From assembly GCA_017395925.1 (NCBI GenBank), contig JAFQNJ010000065.1, positions 1 to 59,695 on the forward strand: 59,695 bases of DNA, given 5' to 3'. A program made the translations under genes and the position numbers. This DNA is from Ruminococcus sp. (GTDB taxonomy: Bacteria; Bacillota; Clostridia; Oscillospirales; Acutalibacteraceae). Below the pieces are notes generated by a model. That model did not search any database, had not been told where the DNA came from, and saw only the letters and a list, made by a program, of their open reading frames with translations. Each line of letters starts with the position of its first letter. Within the stretch, counting starts at the first letter, position 1. Shown here in pieces: positions 1-8,269 of this stretch.

Positions 1-2730
1 GTCAGCACAGTTACTGTTTACGCAGTTGCTGATATGGAAATCGTCAACTGGAACAAGTACTTCGCAGCTTATACATGGTATAAGGTTAGCGGTGTTACCC
101 AGTATGAGCAGTTCGGTCCTTATTCCGGTCAGCTTATGATTCCTATCACAGGTCTTGACAACGTTTACTATACTATCATCGAGACCTCCACAGGTGCAGG
201 TACACAGATTTCCGGTATCACTTTCAACAACTATCCCTCCGGTGATAACATTGATAACTCTATGGTAACAGGTTATGAGAATATCCAGACCTATGACTAC
301 TACGAGTTCATCGCTCTCCTTGATGACGGAAAAGAAAACATCACCTTCGTTATCAAGGACACCAACGACACCTATAACGCAAGCAGAGTTAACGGCAGTA
401 CAGTAGATATCACAAACGGTAACTGGGACTTCGTTCAGTACACCGACTACTCAGGTCTGAAGACCGACATCTTCGGCAATGATATCGAAGATATCGACAG
501 CACACTCTCCGATTCCGATGCACTCTATGTCATCCAGGCTGGTGACAAGAACTACTCCGGCGTAGGTAATCTGGACGGTCAGTGGTACGTTGACTGTTAT
601 CTCTACAAGGCTGACGGTACATATCTTGGCAAGTGCTACTCCTACGAACTTCACGATGAAGACTCCGCTATCTGGACTACTCTTGCTGCTTATGAGGGCC
701 AGAGAGCATACATCTCTTATGAGCATGTAAACGGTCCTCGTTACGACGGTGAGTGGTACGGTGACTCCGACCTCACAGTTACTATCAACCTTTCCGTAAA
801 CGTTGGTCTTACAACTGACGGCGGCAAGACTTACACCATAAACGAAACCTCTCCCGTAAACGTAGCTGACTACGGTACAGGCTATATCAATGTTCAGTAT
901 CAGAACGTTGACGTAACCCGTGGTGACACAGTTACACTTACAGCAATGCCCAAGACAGGTTACAAGTTCGTTGGTTGGTATTCAGCTGACGGCACTTGCT
1001 TCACAACCAACACAACCTTCACAGTAACCGCAGCTATCGGTACTACTTACACAGCAGTATTCGATGCACTTGATTCAGGTTATTACTATGTAAACCACTA
1101 TATCTATCAGGGTATTGGTACTTCTACCAACTATATCCCTGTTCCCAATGGTGGTAACGCACTCCTTTATGTTGGTATCAAGAACATCACAACAGGCGTT
1201 GAGAGCGGCTTCAGCCAGACCAACACAGCTTATGTTAAGGCTCAGGAAGGCGACGAGCTTCTCATCACAGTTGCTACCGATGCAATCGGTGCTGACGAGT
1301 TCTATGCATGGTACGTTGACGCTGTTGACAGCACAGGTACAACATTCGAAGAGGTTGGTGTTGATACAGACGACAACCTTGCAATGTCAGACGAAAACAA
1401 TCCCTACTATATGTCCGGTGTCAACACCGTAGTAGGTGCTCAGGACAGAGTATACTTCAGCTTCAAGTACACTGTTAAAGACAGCGACTCCTTCAGCATG
1501 AACATCTACTCTGACCTTATCCACGTTTCTATCGACAGAATCCTTGTTTATAACTACAACGACCGTTACGGTAACGTTAAGAGCTACTACGTTCCTTATA
1601 CTCTCAACCAGCAGGAGATTGATGGCTTTGCAGGCAACGGCTTTACTCCCATGAAGCCCGCTTACATCAGCTCACCCACAGACGAGTGGGAGAACACAGT
1701 TCTCGTAAATGCTCCTTACGTTGACGACTATTACAAGGATGCAACATGGATTATCAACCAGACAATGTTTGATACCCAGACCATCAGTCTCTGGGCAACT
1801 CACAACTATCCCACATACACCGTTACCTACACAGTAGGCGACACAGTTCTCGTTCAGAAGGTTCCCTACAACTCACTTGTTGAGATTGATGCTCGTGATC
1901 ATTCCACAACAGCAAGAAATGCAGGCTTCTGGTACGAAGAAATCATCAAGAACGGCGTATATGACAAGGGTGTAGACATCATCCTCTGCTACGGTGCAAC
2001 ATATATGTACCGTGTAACCAAGGATATGGTTATCAATTATCAGGCAGTTGAGGAGTTTGACTTCAATATTATGATTGATGCTCCTGTTTACGGCCGTGAG
2101 CAGACAACCGATACCCAGGGTAACAACAAGAAGGATACTATCTACATCGACTACCTCAACAATATCCTTACTCCTTATATGTACGGCGATACCGATAAGG
2201 CTACCGGTGAGGTTTACGATACTGTTCACTTCGGCGGCGAGACTCTGGATGAATTCTGGGGTGCAGACCACGTAACAGTTGAGTCACTTATCGCAATGGG
2301 ATATGAGCTTGAGTACGGTATGATTCTCGAGTGGGTAGGCGCAGGTCTTATCACTGAAACCAACACTTTTGAGATGGCTCAGAAGAAGGCTGAAAGCAAC
2401 GGTTATGGTACTGCAACCGATGAGGAAACACTCAAGAATGTCATTAAGAACTACAGCGGTACTCCCAATATGGCAAATGGCGGCAAGTATTACACACTTC
2501 TCAGTGTAAACAACCCCACACTTACCAATAAGAACCGTTATCTGTTCACAATGACAATGAGCAATACCGAAAATAATCAGGGTAAGTTCTACAATGTATA
2601 TGGTTACCTGAAGGTTAAGGCACCCGGTAGCGATACTTGGTCCTATTATACAAGTAACGTACAGACTCTGAATATTTACGAATGCGGCACAACCGAGGCA
2701 ACTACAGAAGACAATACAACTTTTAATTAA
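1..2730 (+). CDS. Large secreted surface protein with InlB-type repeat, C-terminal part (5' end outside window)
   Basis: The reading frame is open from base 1 (the first in-window ATG is at 34), so this is the C-terminal 909 residues of a longer protein. It is rich in Tyr, Asp, Thr, Asn and Gly, with almost no Cys, as expected of an extracellular beta-rich protein. Bases about 780-1075 encode a divergent InlB B-repeat (Listeria-Bacteroides type), ending in a TGYKFVGWYSADG stretch and a closing YTAVF. The remaining domains are not recognised. The protein ends in a short Thr/Glu-rich tail, with no LPXTG, dockerin or transmembrane anchor, so its attachment must lie upstream or it is released. 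Codon use is strongly biased to AAC, TAC, GAC, ATC and CTC, unlike many neighbours, suggesting high expression. A role as surface adhesin is inference only. Confidence 0.7.
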   Translation, partial: VSTVTVYAVADMEIVNWNKYFAAYTWYKVSGVTQYEQFGPYSGQLMIPITGLDNVYYTIIETSTGAGTQISGITFNNYPSGDNIDNSMVTGYENIQTYDYYEFIALLDDGKENITFVIKDTNDTYNASRVNGSTVDITNGNWDFVQYTDYSGLKTDIFGNDIEDIDSTLSDSDALYVIQAGDKNYSGVGNLDGQWYVDCYLYKADGTYLGKCYSYELHDEDSAIWTTLAAYEGQRAYISYEHVNGPRYDGEWYGDSDLTVTINLSVNVGLTTDGGKTYTINETSPVNVADYGTGYINVQYQNVDVTRGDTVTLTAMPKTGYKFVGWYSADGTCFTTNTTFTVTAAIGTTYTAVFDALDSGYYYVNHYIYQGIGTSTNYIPVPNGGNALLYVGIKNITTGVESGFSQTNTAYVKAQEGDELLITVATDAIGADEFYAWYVDAVDSTGTTFEEVGVDTDDNLAMSDENNPYYMSGVNTVVGAQDRVYFSFKYTVKDSDSFSMNIYSDLIHVSIDRILVYNYNDRYGNVKSYYVPYTLNQQEIDGFAGNGFTPMKPAYISSPTDEWENTVLVNAPYVDDYYKDATWIINQTMFDTQTISLWATHNYPTYTVTYTVGDTVLVQKVPYNSLVEIDARDHSTTARNAGFWYEEIIKNGVYDKGVDIILCYGATYMYRVTKDMVINYQAVEEFDFNIMIDAPVYGREQTTDTQGNNKKDTIYIDYLNNILTPYMYGDTDKATGEVYDTVHFGGETLDEFWGADHVTVESLIAMGYELEYGMILEWVGAGLITETNTFEMAQKKAESNGYGTATDEETLKNVIKNYSGTPNMANGGKYYTLLSVNNPTLTNKNRYLFTMTMSNTENNQGKFYNVYGYLKVKAPGSDTWSYYTSNVQTLNIYECGTTEATTEDNTTFN

Positions 2731-2737
2731 GTGATAC

Positions 2738-2766
2738 TTGACATTTTAAGAAAATGGATGTATAGT
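2738..2766 (+). promoter_or_regulatory. Sigma-A promoter of the 52-residue peptide gene
   Basis: There is a perfect -35 TTGACA (2738-2743), a 17 base spacer and a -10 TATAGT (2761-2766). It lies just after the stop of the large surface protein and 28 bases before the peptide start codon, giving the small gene its own strong promoter. Confidence 0.8.
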
Positions 2767-2793
2767 ATTACTGTTAAGTAGGAGGTATTTTAA

Positions 2794-2952
2794 ATGAAAC
2801 TTACTTATATTTCTCCGGAAATAGAGATTGTTGAGTTTGCTTCTGGTGTGAGTGTTTTGGCTGCAAGCGAGCACGAGCCGGAGGATCCTATCGGCGGTAA
2901 CGAGACAGTTCCTATTCCTGGCGACGATGATGATTACAATCCTTTTGCATAA
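2794..2952 (+). CDS. 52-residue acidic peptide, candidate precursor of a modified or exported peptide
   Basis: The ATG at 2794 sits 8 bases after a strong GGAGG (2781-2785); 52 codons end at TAA 2950-2952. The product begins MKLTYISPEIEIVEFASG and ends GDDDDYNPFA. The N-terminal half (Lys, Tyr, Ser-Pro-Glu, hydrophobic) resembles the short leader-like proteins with a YxSPExE start found in gut Clostridia and Bacteroidetes. The C-terminal half is acidic, Pro/Gly-rich and Cys-free, and follows a Gly-Gly at residues 34-35. It is transcribed alone (own promoter and terminator) immediately upstream of an operon with PqqD, HPr-kinase-like, ABC exporter and nucleotidyltransferase genes, the setting expected for a precursor needed in excess. 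Function is unproven. It lacks the C-terminal Ser that lasso-peptide kinases modify. Confidence 0.65.
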   Translation: MKLTYISPEIEIVEFASGVSVLAASEHEPEDPIGGNETVPIPGDDDDYNPFA

Positions 2953-2972
2953 TCATCGCAAATAAATAATTA

Positions 2973-3020
2973 AATCAAAGTTGGGTGGATGTTTTACACA
3001 TCCACCCTTTTGATTTTTTT
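2973..3020 (+). terminator. Strong intrinsic terminator after the peptide gene
   Basis: A 9 bp GC-rich stem (GGGTGGATG 2983-2991 with CATCCACCC 2999-3007) is extended by an outer AATCAAA/TTTGATT pairing and followed by a run of T up to 3020. It separates the peptide transcript from the downstream operon. Confidence 0.85.
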
Positions 3021-3039
3021 GGCAAAATACTAAAAATTC

Positions 3040-3068
3040 TTGCAATTAAACTGATAATTTGTTATAAT
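3040..3068 (+). promoter_or_regulatory. Sigma-A promoter of the LRR-dockerin/HprK-like/PqqD/ABC operon
   Basis: The -35 is TTGCAA (3040-3045), the spacer 17 bases and the -10 a perfect TATAAT (3063-3068). It lies between the peptide terminator and the start codon at 3108. Confidence 0.75.
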
Positions 3069-3107
3069 CTATGTAATAATCGATAATTGTGTCTTGGAGT
3101 TGTTGAT

Positions 3108-4259
3108 ATGAAGAAACCTCACTTGAATATTGCTTTGATTTCCTTGTCATTGCTCCTTGTTTTTGCCTTTTCCGTAATCCCTGTACTTGCTGCTACTTAT
3201 GTTCAGGACGGAGACTGGAAGTATGAATACTCTGAACTCAGGGGAGAGTATTTTGTTGAGGAATATCTGGGCAATAACTCCCGCGTCGCAATTCCTTCAT
3301 TGTTTCAGTCAAAGCATGTTTCCAAGGTGAACAATGCAGCTTTTATGGATAATAAAGTCATTGAATATATTGAGTTTCCGGCAACTCTCAGGGAAATTGA
3401 GATGAATGCTTTTTATGGTTGCACCTCTATCAAAAGCCTGATTATTACATCAGAGCTCGAGGTGATAGGGGACAATGCTTTCTATGGATGTAACTCCATA
3501 GGCAGTATTATCTTTGAAAATAACACTTCACTTAAATCAATTCCCGCCAATTGCTTCAACAGATGCTCAACCCTTACAACGGTATCAATTTCACAGGGAG
3601 TTGAAAGCATTGGAAATTACGCCTTTAATATGTGCTCAAAGCTTTCAGTTGCGATAATTCCGGCATCGGTGACCAGCATTTCCGAAACTGCTTTCAGCAA
3701 ATGTGACAACCTTACCATCTACGGATGGGAGGACACCTGTGCACAGCAGTATGCAATGGATAATGAGATTCCCTTTATCTCTTTTGGTACCTATGTGGAG
3801 CCTACCGAGAAGCCTACTGAAACAGAGCCCGCTTCCACCGAAACAGAGCCTGTAGTTACTACTCCCTCTACTCCCGACGAGACAGAGCCCTCACAGACTG
3901 TCACAGAGAGTACTCTGCCTACGGACAGCACTGAGCCTTCTTCTTCCGAAACTGTCCCCGGTGATGTCACCGAGCCTTCAACCACAGAGACAGAACCTCA
4001 GACTTCTACCGCAAAACCCACTACACCTAAGAAGAAGTATTTAAAAGGGGATGTGGATTTGGACGAGAGAGTGTCTGTAAAGGATGCAACCCTTGTTCAG
4101 AAATTCTCTGCAGATTTGTCACCTCTTGATAATCTTCAGAAGTTACTTGCAAACTGCGACGGTACCGAGGGCATCAACGTAAAGGATGCAACTCTCATTC
4201 AGAAGTACTGTGCAGGCTTTATTAATCAGGGCAACGTTGGATCAGAGGTGTTCTTCTGA
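3108..4259 (+). CDS. Secreted BspA-like leucine-rich-repeat protein with C-terminal type I dockerin
   Basis: Start chosen at ATG 3108, 8 bases after GGAG; an in-frame TTG at 3087 lacks a suitable ribosome site. The 383-residue product has a signal peptide (about residues 1-28, ending PVLA), then BspA/LRR_5-type repeats of the form FYGCTSIKSL...IGDNAFYGC to about residue 215. A Thr/Glu/Pro/Ser linker follows (about 230-310). A C-terminal dockerin has two calcium-loop repeats, GDVDLDERVSVKDATLVQK and a second loop with NVKDATLIQK. Dockerins bind cohesins, so attachment to a scaffoldin is expected. The stop overlaps the next start (TGATG), so it is translationally coupled to the HprK-like gene and belongs to the peptide operon. 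Its role there (receptor, immunity or surface display) is unknown. Confidence 0.85.
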   Translation: MKKPHLNIALISLSLLLVFAFSVIPVLAATYVQDGDWKYEYSELRGEYFVEEYLGNNSRVAIPSLFQSKHVSKVNNAAFMDNKVIEYIEFPATLREIEMNAFYGCTSIKSLIITSELEVIGDNAFYGCNSIGSIIFENNTSLKSIPANCFNRCSTLTTVSISQGVESIGNYAFNMCSKLSVAIIPASVTSISETAFSKCDNLTIYGWEDTCAQQYAMDNEIPFISFGTYVEPTEKPTETEPASTETEPVVTTPSTPDETEPSQTVTESTLPTDSTEPSSSETVPGDVTEPSTTETEPQTSTAKPTTPKKKYLKGDVDLDERVSVKDATLVQKFSADLSPLDNLQKLLANCDGTEGINVKDATLIQKYCAGFINQGNVGSEVFF

Positions 4260-4963
4260 TGGCACTCTACAGAATTGCAGATGTGGTGGTTAAGATGTCG
4301 CCATCTTATGAGGAAACTGCTCATTGGTACGAACCCTATCTGACAGAAGAGGTTGTCACTCCTGATTATGAGCTTACTGTCTCTCAGGAAGATATCGATT
4401 ATTTCGTTGAAAACGGCTTGAATATAACACCTGCTATTGCAGAGAATATGTTGCTTTCAAGCAAGTTCAACCGACGTCTTCTGAAGTATTTTGGTGCATT
4501 TATTCACAGTTCAGCCCTTCTTTTTGATGGCAGAGTTTATCTTTTCTCTGCGGATTCAGGTGTAGGCAAATCCACCCTCACCTCAAGAATATGCAGACTC
4601 TATCCTGACAGGGCATCAGTAATCAACGATGATAAACCCTCAATCCGTATGATTGACAATAAATGTATAGTCTATGGCACACCCTTCGCAGGAGGTACCG
4701 ACAAACAGATAAATACCTCTGCTGAACTTGGAGCCGTTGTTTTTATTGAACGAGGCGACGAAAATGAAATCAGCAGGATACCGTCATCCATGGCAATTAA
4801 GCTTTTACTTGCCCAGATGCATAAGCCGAAGACCCCTGCGGGAAATGACAGACTTTTGGGTATTCTGTCACAAATAATTGAAAACTACCCGTTTTATCTT
4901 CTCAAGTGTACTGATAGCGACGAGGCTGTTTGTGTAGCACTTGAGGCAACTAAACAGGTTTAA
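4259..4963 (+). CDS. HPr-kinase-like ATPase of a peptide-maturation cluster
   Basis: This 234-residue protein resembles the C-terminal kinase domain of HprK, not full-length HprK (which is separate at 38012). It has a Walker A ADSGVGKST (about residues 98-106) followed by VINDDKPSI, the counterpart of the HprK DDA region. Stand-alone HprK-like proteins accompany PqqD-like and nucleotidyltransferase genes in peptide clusters; in the paeninodin lasso cluster such a kinase phosphorylates the precursor. The start codon overlaps the LRR-dockerin stop by one base; pqqD follows after 22 bases behind its own AAGGAG. Peptide phosphorylation is inferred from context. It could also act on another cluster protein. 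Confidence 0.75.
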   Translation: MALYRIADVVVKMSPSYEETAHWYEPYLTEEVVTPDYELTVSQEDIDYFVENGLNITPAIAENMLLSSKFNRRLLKYFGAFIHSSALLFDGRVYLFSADSGVGKSTLTSRICRLYPDRASVINDDKPSIRMIDNKCIVYGTPFAGGTDKQINTSAELGAVVFIERGDENEISRIPSSMAIKLLLAQMHKPKTPAGNDRLLGILSQIIENYPFYLLKCTDSDEAVCVALEATKQV

Positions 4964-4985
4964 TTACATTTAAGGAGAAATTTAT

Positions 4986-5255
4986 ATGAAAATCAAAGAA
5001 AATTTTATGCTCAGAAAAGTAGCAGATACCTATGTAGTAGTACCTGTAGGTGATGCAGTAGCCGAGTTCAACGGTATGATCAACCTCAACGAAGCAGGTG
5101 CTTTTCTCTGGCAGCTTCTTGAGAACGAAACAACCGCAGAGCAGGTAGTAGAAGCACTTCTTCAGCAGTACGATGTTGACGAGGCTACCGCCAAGAGAGA
5201 TGTTGATAAATTCATTAATGAGCTCAAAGCAGCAAAACTTCTGGAAAATATCTGA
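4986..5255 (+). CDS. PqqD family peptide-recognition protein
   Basis: At 89 residues it is the size of stand-alone PqqD proteins. It shows the family pattern of an N-terminal strand pair (FMLRKVADTYVVVPVG), the central NLNEAGAFLWQLL segment and a helical VEALLQQYDVDEATAKRDVDKFI region. PqqD/RRE folds bind leader peptides and deliver them to modifying enzymes. Here it lies between the HprK-like ATPase and the ABC exporter, so the likely ligand is the 52-residue peptide at 2794, although partner choice is inference. A PqqD fold has also been seen in proteins of unrelated function, so peptide binding needs testing. Confidence 0.85.
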   Translation: MKIKENFMLRKVADTYVVVPVGDAVAEFNGMINLNEAGAFLWQLLENETTAEQVVEALLQQYDVDEATAKRDVDKFINELKAAKLLENI

Positions 5256-5262
5256 TGACTCA

Positions 5263-5290
5263 ATATTCCTGCCTCGGCAGGAATATATTG
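5263..5290 (+). terminator. Hairpin between pqqD and the ABC transporter gene, probable attenuator
   Basis: A perfect 10 bp stem (ATATTCCTGC 5263-5272 with GCAGGAATAT 5277-5286) has a four-base loop, followed by a weak T-rich stretch. No promoter is obvious before the next gene, so partial readthrough rather than full termination is likely. Confidence 0.55.
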
Positions 5291-5327
5291 CTTTTGGTAA
5301 ACTACTGAATCTTAAGGAGATGCAGTT

Positions 5328-7076
5328 TTGAATAAGAATAAAATTAGTAAAATATTCGGCACTCTGACCGATAGTAAAAGCATCCGCTGGATACTCAGAA
5401 GCTCAAAAAAGCAACTGTTCAACCTGATTTTGCTGACAATTCTGAATATCCTCTTTGCAGTAATTGCAGTTGCAAATTCTTATATGCTGAAATTTGTAAT
5501 TAACTCGGCAACAGGTACATATTCTTCAATTCCTGCCGAGCGACTGCAGGGAATAGCTTTCTTCGGTACAATTTTTGCGGCACTGATTCTTACCAGGTGT
5601 TTTATGTCAATATGGAGTAATCACCTTGTCTTCAAGATTACTGCCCGTCTGACTATTGATATGAAGACGGACCTATACAGCAGAATACTCAGAAAGAACT
5701 ATGCCCAGATTACAAAATTTCATACCGGTGAGATGCTCAACCGTCTCAATAATGACGTCTCCACCATTACAAATGCCATTACCTCTCTGCTCCCGGGACT
5801 TGTATTTCTCATGTCCAAACTGGTGGGTATTTTTGTTGTGCTTTACAGCATTGACCCAATATTCACCCTTGCTTTCCTTGGAGTAGGAGTATTTGTCTTT
5901 GGCGTTTCGCTTATATTCCGCGGTGTGCTCAAGAAGTATCACAAGCTCATTCTTGAGACCGACGGTAAAGTCCGTTCCTTTATGCAGGAGACCCTTTCAA
6001 GCCTTCTGGTAGTGAAGATTTTCCGTTCAGAGGACAAGGTGGTTTCCACCGCATCAGAGCTTCAGGAGATTAATTACAAACGCAAGAGCAAGCGAAACAT
6101 TATTTCTCTTACCACTCATGGCTCTTTCGGACTTGCTTTCAATGCCGCTTACCTTTTCGGACTTTTCTATTGCGGCTCAAAAATCGCAGTGGGCGACCCC
6201 TATATTACCTATGGTACATTATCACAGGTGCTGTCTCTGATTTCACAGATCAGCGCACCTCTCAATTCTCTCACATCTATTCTGCCCACCTATTATTCGG
6301 CACTTGGTTCAGCGGAGAGAATTATCGAGTTCGAGGAAATGGATGACGAGGTTGTCGTCAATGACGAAAATCTCAACGTCAGCGAGATTTATTCTTCCCT
6401 TGAGTCCATTGTATTTGACAACATCACCTTCAGCTATGACCGCGAGATGATATTCGACAGTGCAAACCTTGAAATAAACAAAGGTGACCTGGTTGTTATG
6501 ACAGGTATCTCCGGAATAGGCAAGAGCACCCTCACAAAGCTCCTTCTGGGTGTATTTCCCATTGAGTCAGGTGAGATATATCTCAATATGAAAAATGGTG
6601 AAAAGCTTACGGTTGACTGTAATATGCGCCGCCTTTTCTCCTATGTACCCCAGGGCAACTTCCTTCTTTCGGGAACCCTTCGTGATAATATCATTTTCAC
6701 CAGACCCTCCGCTACAGAGGAGGAAATTCAGTCGGCAATCAGCTTTGCCTGTGCCGATTTCGTCCGAGATTTGCCTGAGGGTCTTGATACCGTTATCGGC
6801 GAAAAAGGAATGGGACTTTCCGAGGGTCAGGTTCAGAGAATCGCCATAGCACGAGCTATCCTCTCTGAAGCACCTGTTATCCTTCTGGACGAGGCAACCT
6901 CTGCACTTGATGAAGTGACAGAACTCAAACTCCTTAATAATATCAAGAAACTTTCAGACAAGACCTGTGTTCTTATTTCTCACAAAAAAGCGGCAAATTC
7001 CGTCTGCAACAAAGAAGTCAGAATAATTGACAGAAAGATTACGGTAATAGATAATAATGAAAAGAGCAAAGCCTGA
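5328..7076 (+). CDS. ABC exporter, fused membrane and ATPase domains
   Basis: This 582-residue MsbA/LmrA-type half transporter starts at TTG 5328, 8 bases after AAGGAG; no in-frame ATG fits. About residues 25-325 carry the transmembrane domain (six predicted helices). The ATPase domain follows, with Walker A GISGIGKST (near 392), a Q-loop VPQG, signature LSEGQ (near 497), Walker B VILLDEATSALD (near 515) and switch His in LISHK. There is no N-terminal C39 peptidase domain, so any leader must be removed by another protease. Its position after pqqD suggests export of the matured peptide; the substrate is inferred. The last 20 bases overlap the nucleotidyltransferase gene. Confidence 0.85.
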   Translation: MNKNKISKIFGTLTDSKSIRWILRSSKKQLFNLILLTILNILFAVIAVANSYMLKFVINSATGTYSSIPAERLQGIAFFGTIFAALILTRCFMSIWSNHLVFKITARLTIDMKTDLYSRILRKNYAQITKFHTGEMLNRLNNDVSTITNAITSLLPGLVFLMSKLVGIFVVLYSIDPIFTLAFLGVGVFVFGVSLIFRGVLKKYHKLILETDGKVRSFMQETLSSLLVVKIFRSEDKVVSTASELQEINYKRKSKRNIISLTTHGSFGLAFNAAYLFGLFYCGSKIAVGDPYITYGTLSQVLSLISQISAPLNSLTSILPTYYSALGSAERIIEFEEMDDEVVVNDENLNVSEIYSSLESIVFDNITFSYDREMIFDSANLEINKGDLVVMTGISGIGKSTLTKLLLGVFPIESGEIYLNMKNGEKLTVDCNMRRLFSYVPQGNFLLSGTLRDNIIFTRPSATEEEIQSAISFACADFVRDLPEGLDTVIGEKGMGLSEGQVQRIAIARAILSEAPVILLDEATSALDEVTELKLLNNIKKLSDKTCVLISHKKAANSVCNKEVRIIDRKITVIDNNEKSKA

Positions 7077-8259
7077 ATTTCAAAATAACTTTTCATATCT
7101 GCTTAAACTGTTATCCTGTGTACTTAATGATACAACACCACCCGAGCCCAACGATGATACCGATTGGGCTTCGGTTTTTTCTATGGCAGAGTATCACGAT
7201 GTCACAGGTATGGTTTACTGTGCCGTAAATAAGCTCCCAAAAGAGCTCCGCCCCCACGAGGATATCCTTATGAATCCCCGTGAGCAGTATCAAATCGGTA
7301 TGGTGAGAGATATCAATATTGATATTGAGACAGAAAAACTCCTCTTCTCCCTTGGCAAAGAGGGAATTAAGGTGCTCCCGCTTAAAGGCTACGTCCTCAA
7401 AAAGGATTATCCCGAGGCTTCTCTGCGTACAATGACAGATGTGGATATTCTCTTTGACAGTTCTCAAAAAGCAAAGGCAAGGGAAATTCTTTCAGCCGGT
7501 GGGTATAGGATATTAAGCGACACAGAGGAAGAACTTGATGTTTTCAAAGAGCCCTTCCACCACTATGAATTCCACAGCGTTCTTGACACAACAGGAAGAT
7601 TCACCTGTCATTTCTTCGAAAATGCCATGGAGCACGGCAGATTTGATGAGAATAACAGAGGCATCCTCAGTGCTGATGATTTCTATATCTATATGATAGA
7701 GCACTTCGCAAAGCATATGGAAGCAGGAGGCGCAGGTATCCGTATGGTTATGGATATCTACGTATTCCTCAAAAATCATAAATCTGAGCTCTCTGAAGAG
7801 TATCTTGAAAAAACCTTCACAGAGCTTAAGCTTCAGGATTTCCGAAAGGTTTCAGAGGAGCTTGCGTATAATTGGTTCTCACCCCAAAGTGAGCCTGAAA
7901 CCGACAGCCTCGTAGCTGACTACATCCTCTGCAGCTGTACTTTTGGCAAGACCTCGGATGCTATTATAATCAAGAATCTCCGTGATGATAAGAGAAGCGG
8001 CAAAAAGTCATCTGCAGTTAAAAATATCTTCAGACGCATCATTCCCGGTTTTAACTTCATTGCAAATCAATATCCCGTTACCAGAAAATGCAAGGTTTTG
8101 TATCCCTTTATGATTCCGATGTATTGGATTCGCAGAATTTTTAAGTCCAAAAACGTCACTACTGTGAATTTCAGGCATTACCTCAAAACCTCTGACAGCG
8201 AAGAAGCTGTGAGACTCACAAGGATAATGAGGGAATTGGGGCTGGAGAGCAGATTATGA
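7057..8259 (+). CDS. NTP_transf_5-type nucleotidyltransferase
   Basis: This 400-residue protein starts inside the ABC transporter gene. The nucleotidyltransferase core is visible as GIKVLPLKGYVLKKDYPEA followed by RTMTDVDILF (about residues 124-133), which holds the paired metal-binding Asp residues of the Pol-beta-like fold. This matches the 'uncharacterised nucleotidyltransferase' family (NTP_transf_5). Members occur in lasso and other peptide clusters beside PqqD and HprK-like genes, where nucleotidylation of a peptide or partner has been suggested but rarely shown. The C-terminal half is basic and helical (KSSAVKNIFRRI). Overlap and order place it in the peptide operon. The substrate is unknown. 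Confidence 0.75.
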   Translation: MKRAKPEFQNNFSYLLKLLSCVLNDTTPPEPNDDTDWASVFSMAEYHDVTGMVYCAVNKLPKELRPHEDILMNPREQYQIGMVRDINIDIETEKLLFSLGKEGIKVLPLKGYVLKKDYPEASLRTMTDVDILFDSSQKAKAREILSAGGYRILSDTEEELDVFKEPFHHYEFHSVLDTTGRFTCHFFENAMEHGRFDENNRGILSADDFYIYMIEHFAKHMEAGGAGIRMVMDIYVFLKNHKSELSEEYLEKTFTELKLQDFRKVSEELAYNWFSPQSEPETDSLVADYILCSCTFGKTSDAIIIKNLRDDKRSGKKSSAVKNIFRRIIPGFNFIANQYPVTRKCKVLYPFMIPMYWIRRIFKSKNVTTVNFRHYLKTSDSEEAVRLTRIMRELGLESRL

Positions 8260-8269
8260 GGACTATCAT

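Noticed and set aside
4259-4963. True HPr kinase
   Set aside because: The protein is too short and lacks the GIGIINARRIFG signature; a complete hprK is present at 38012.
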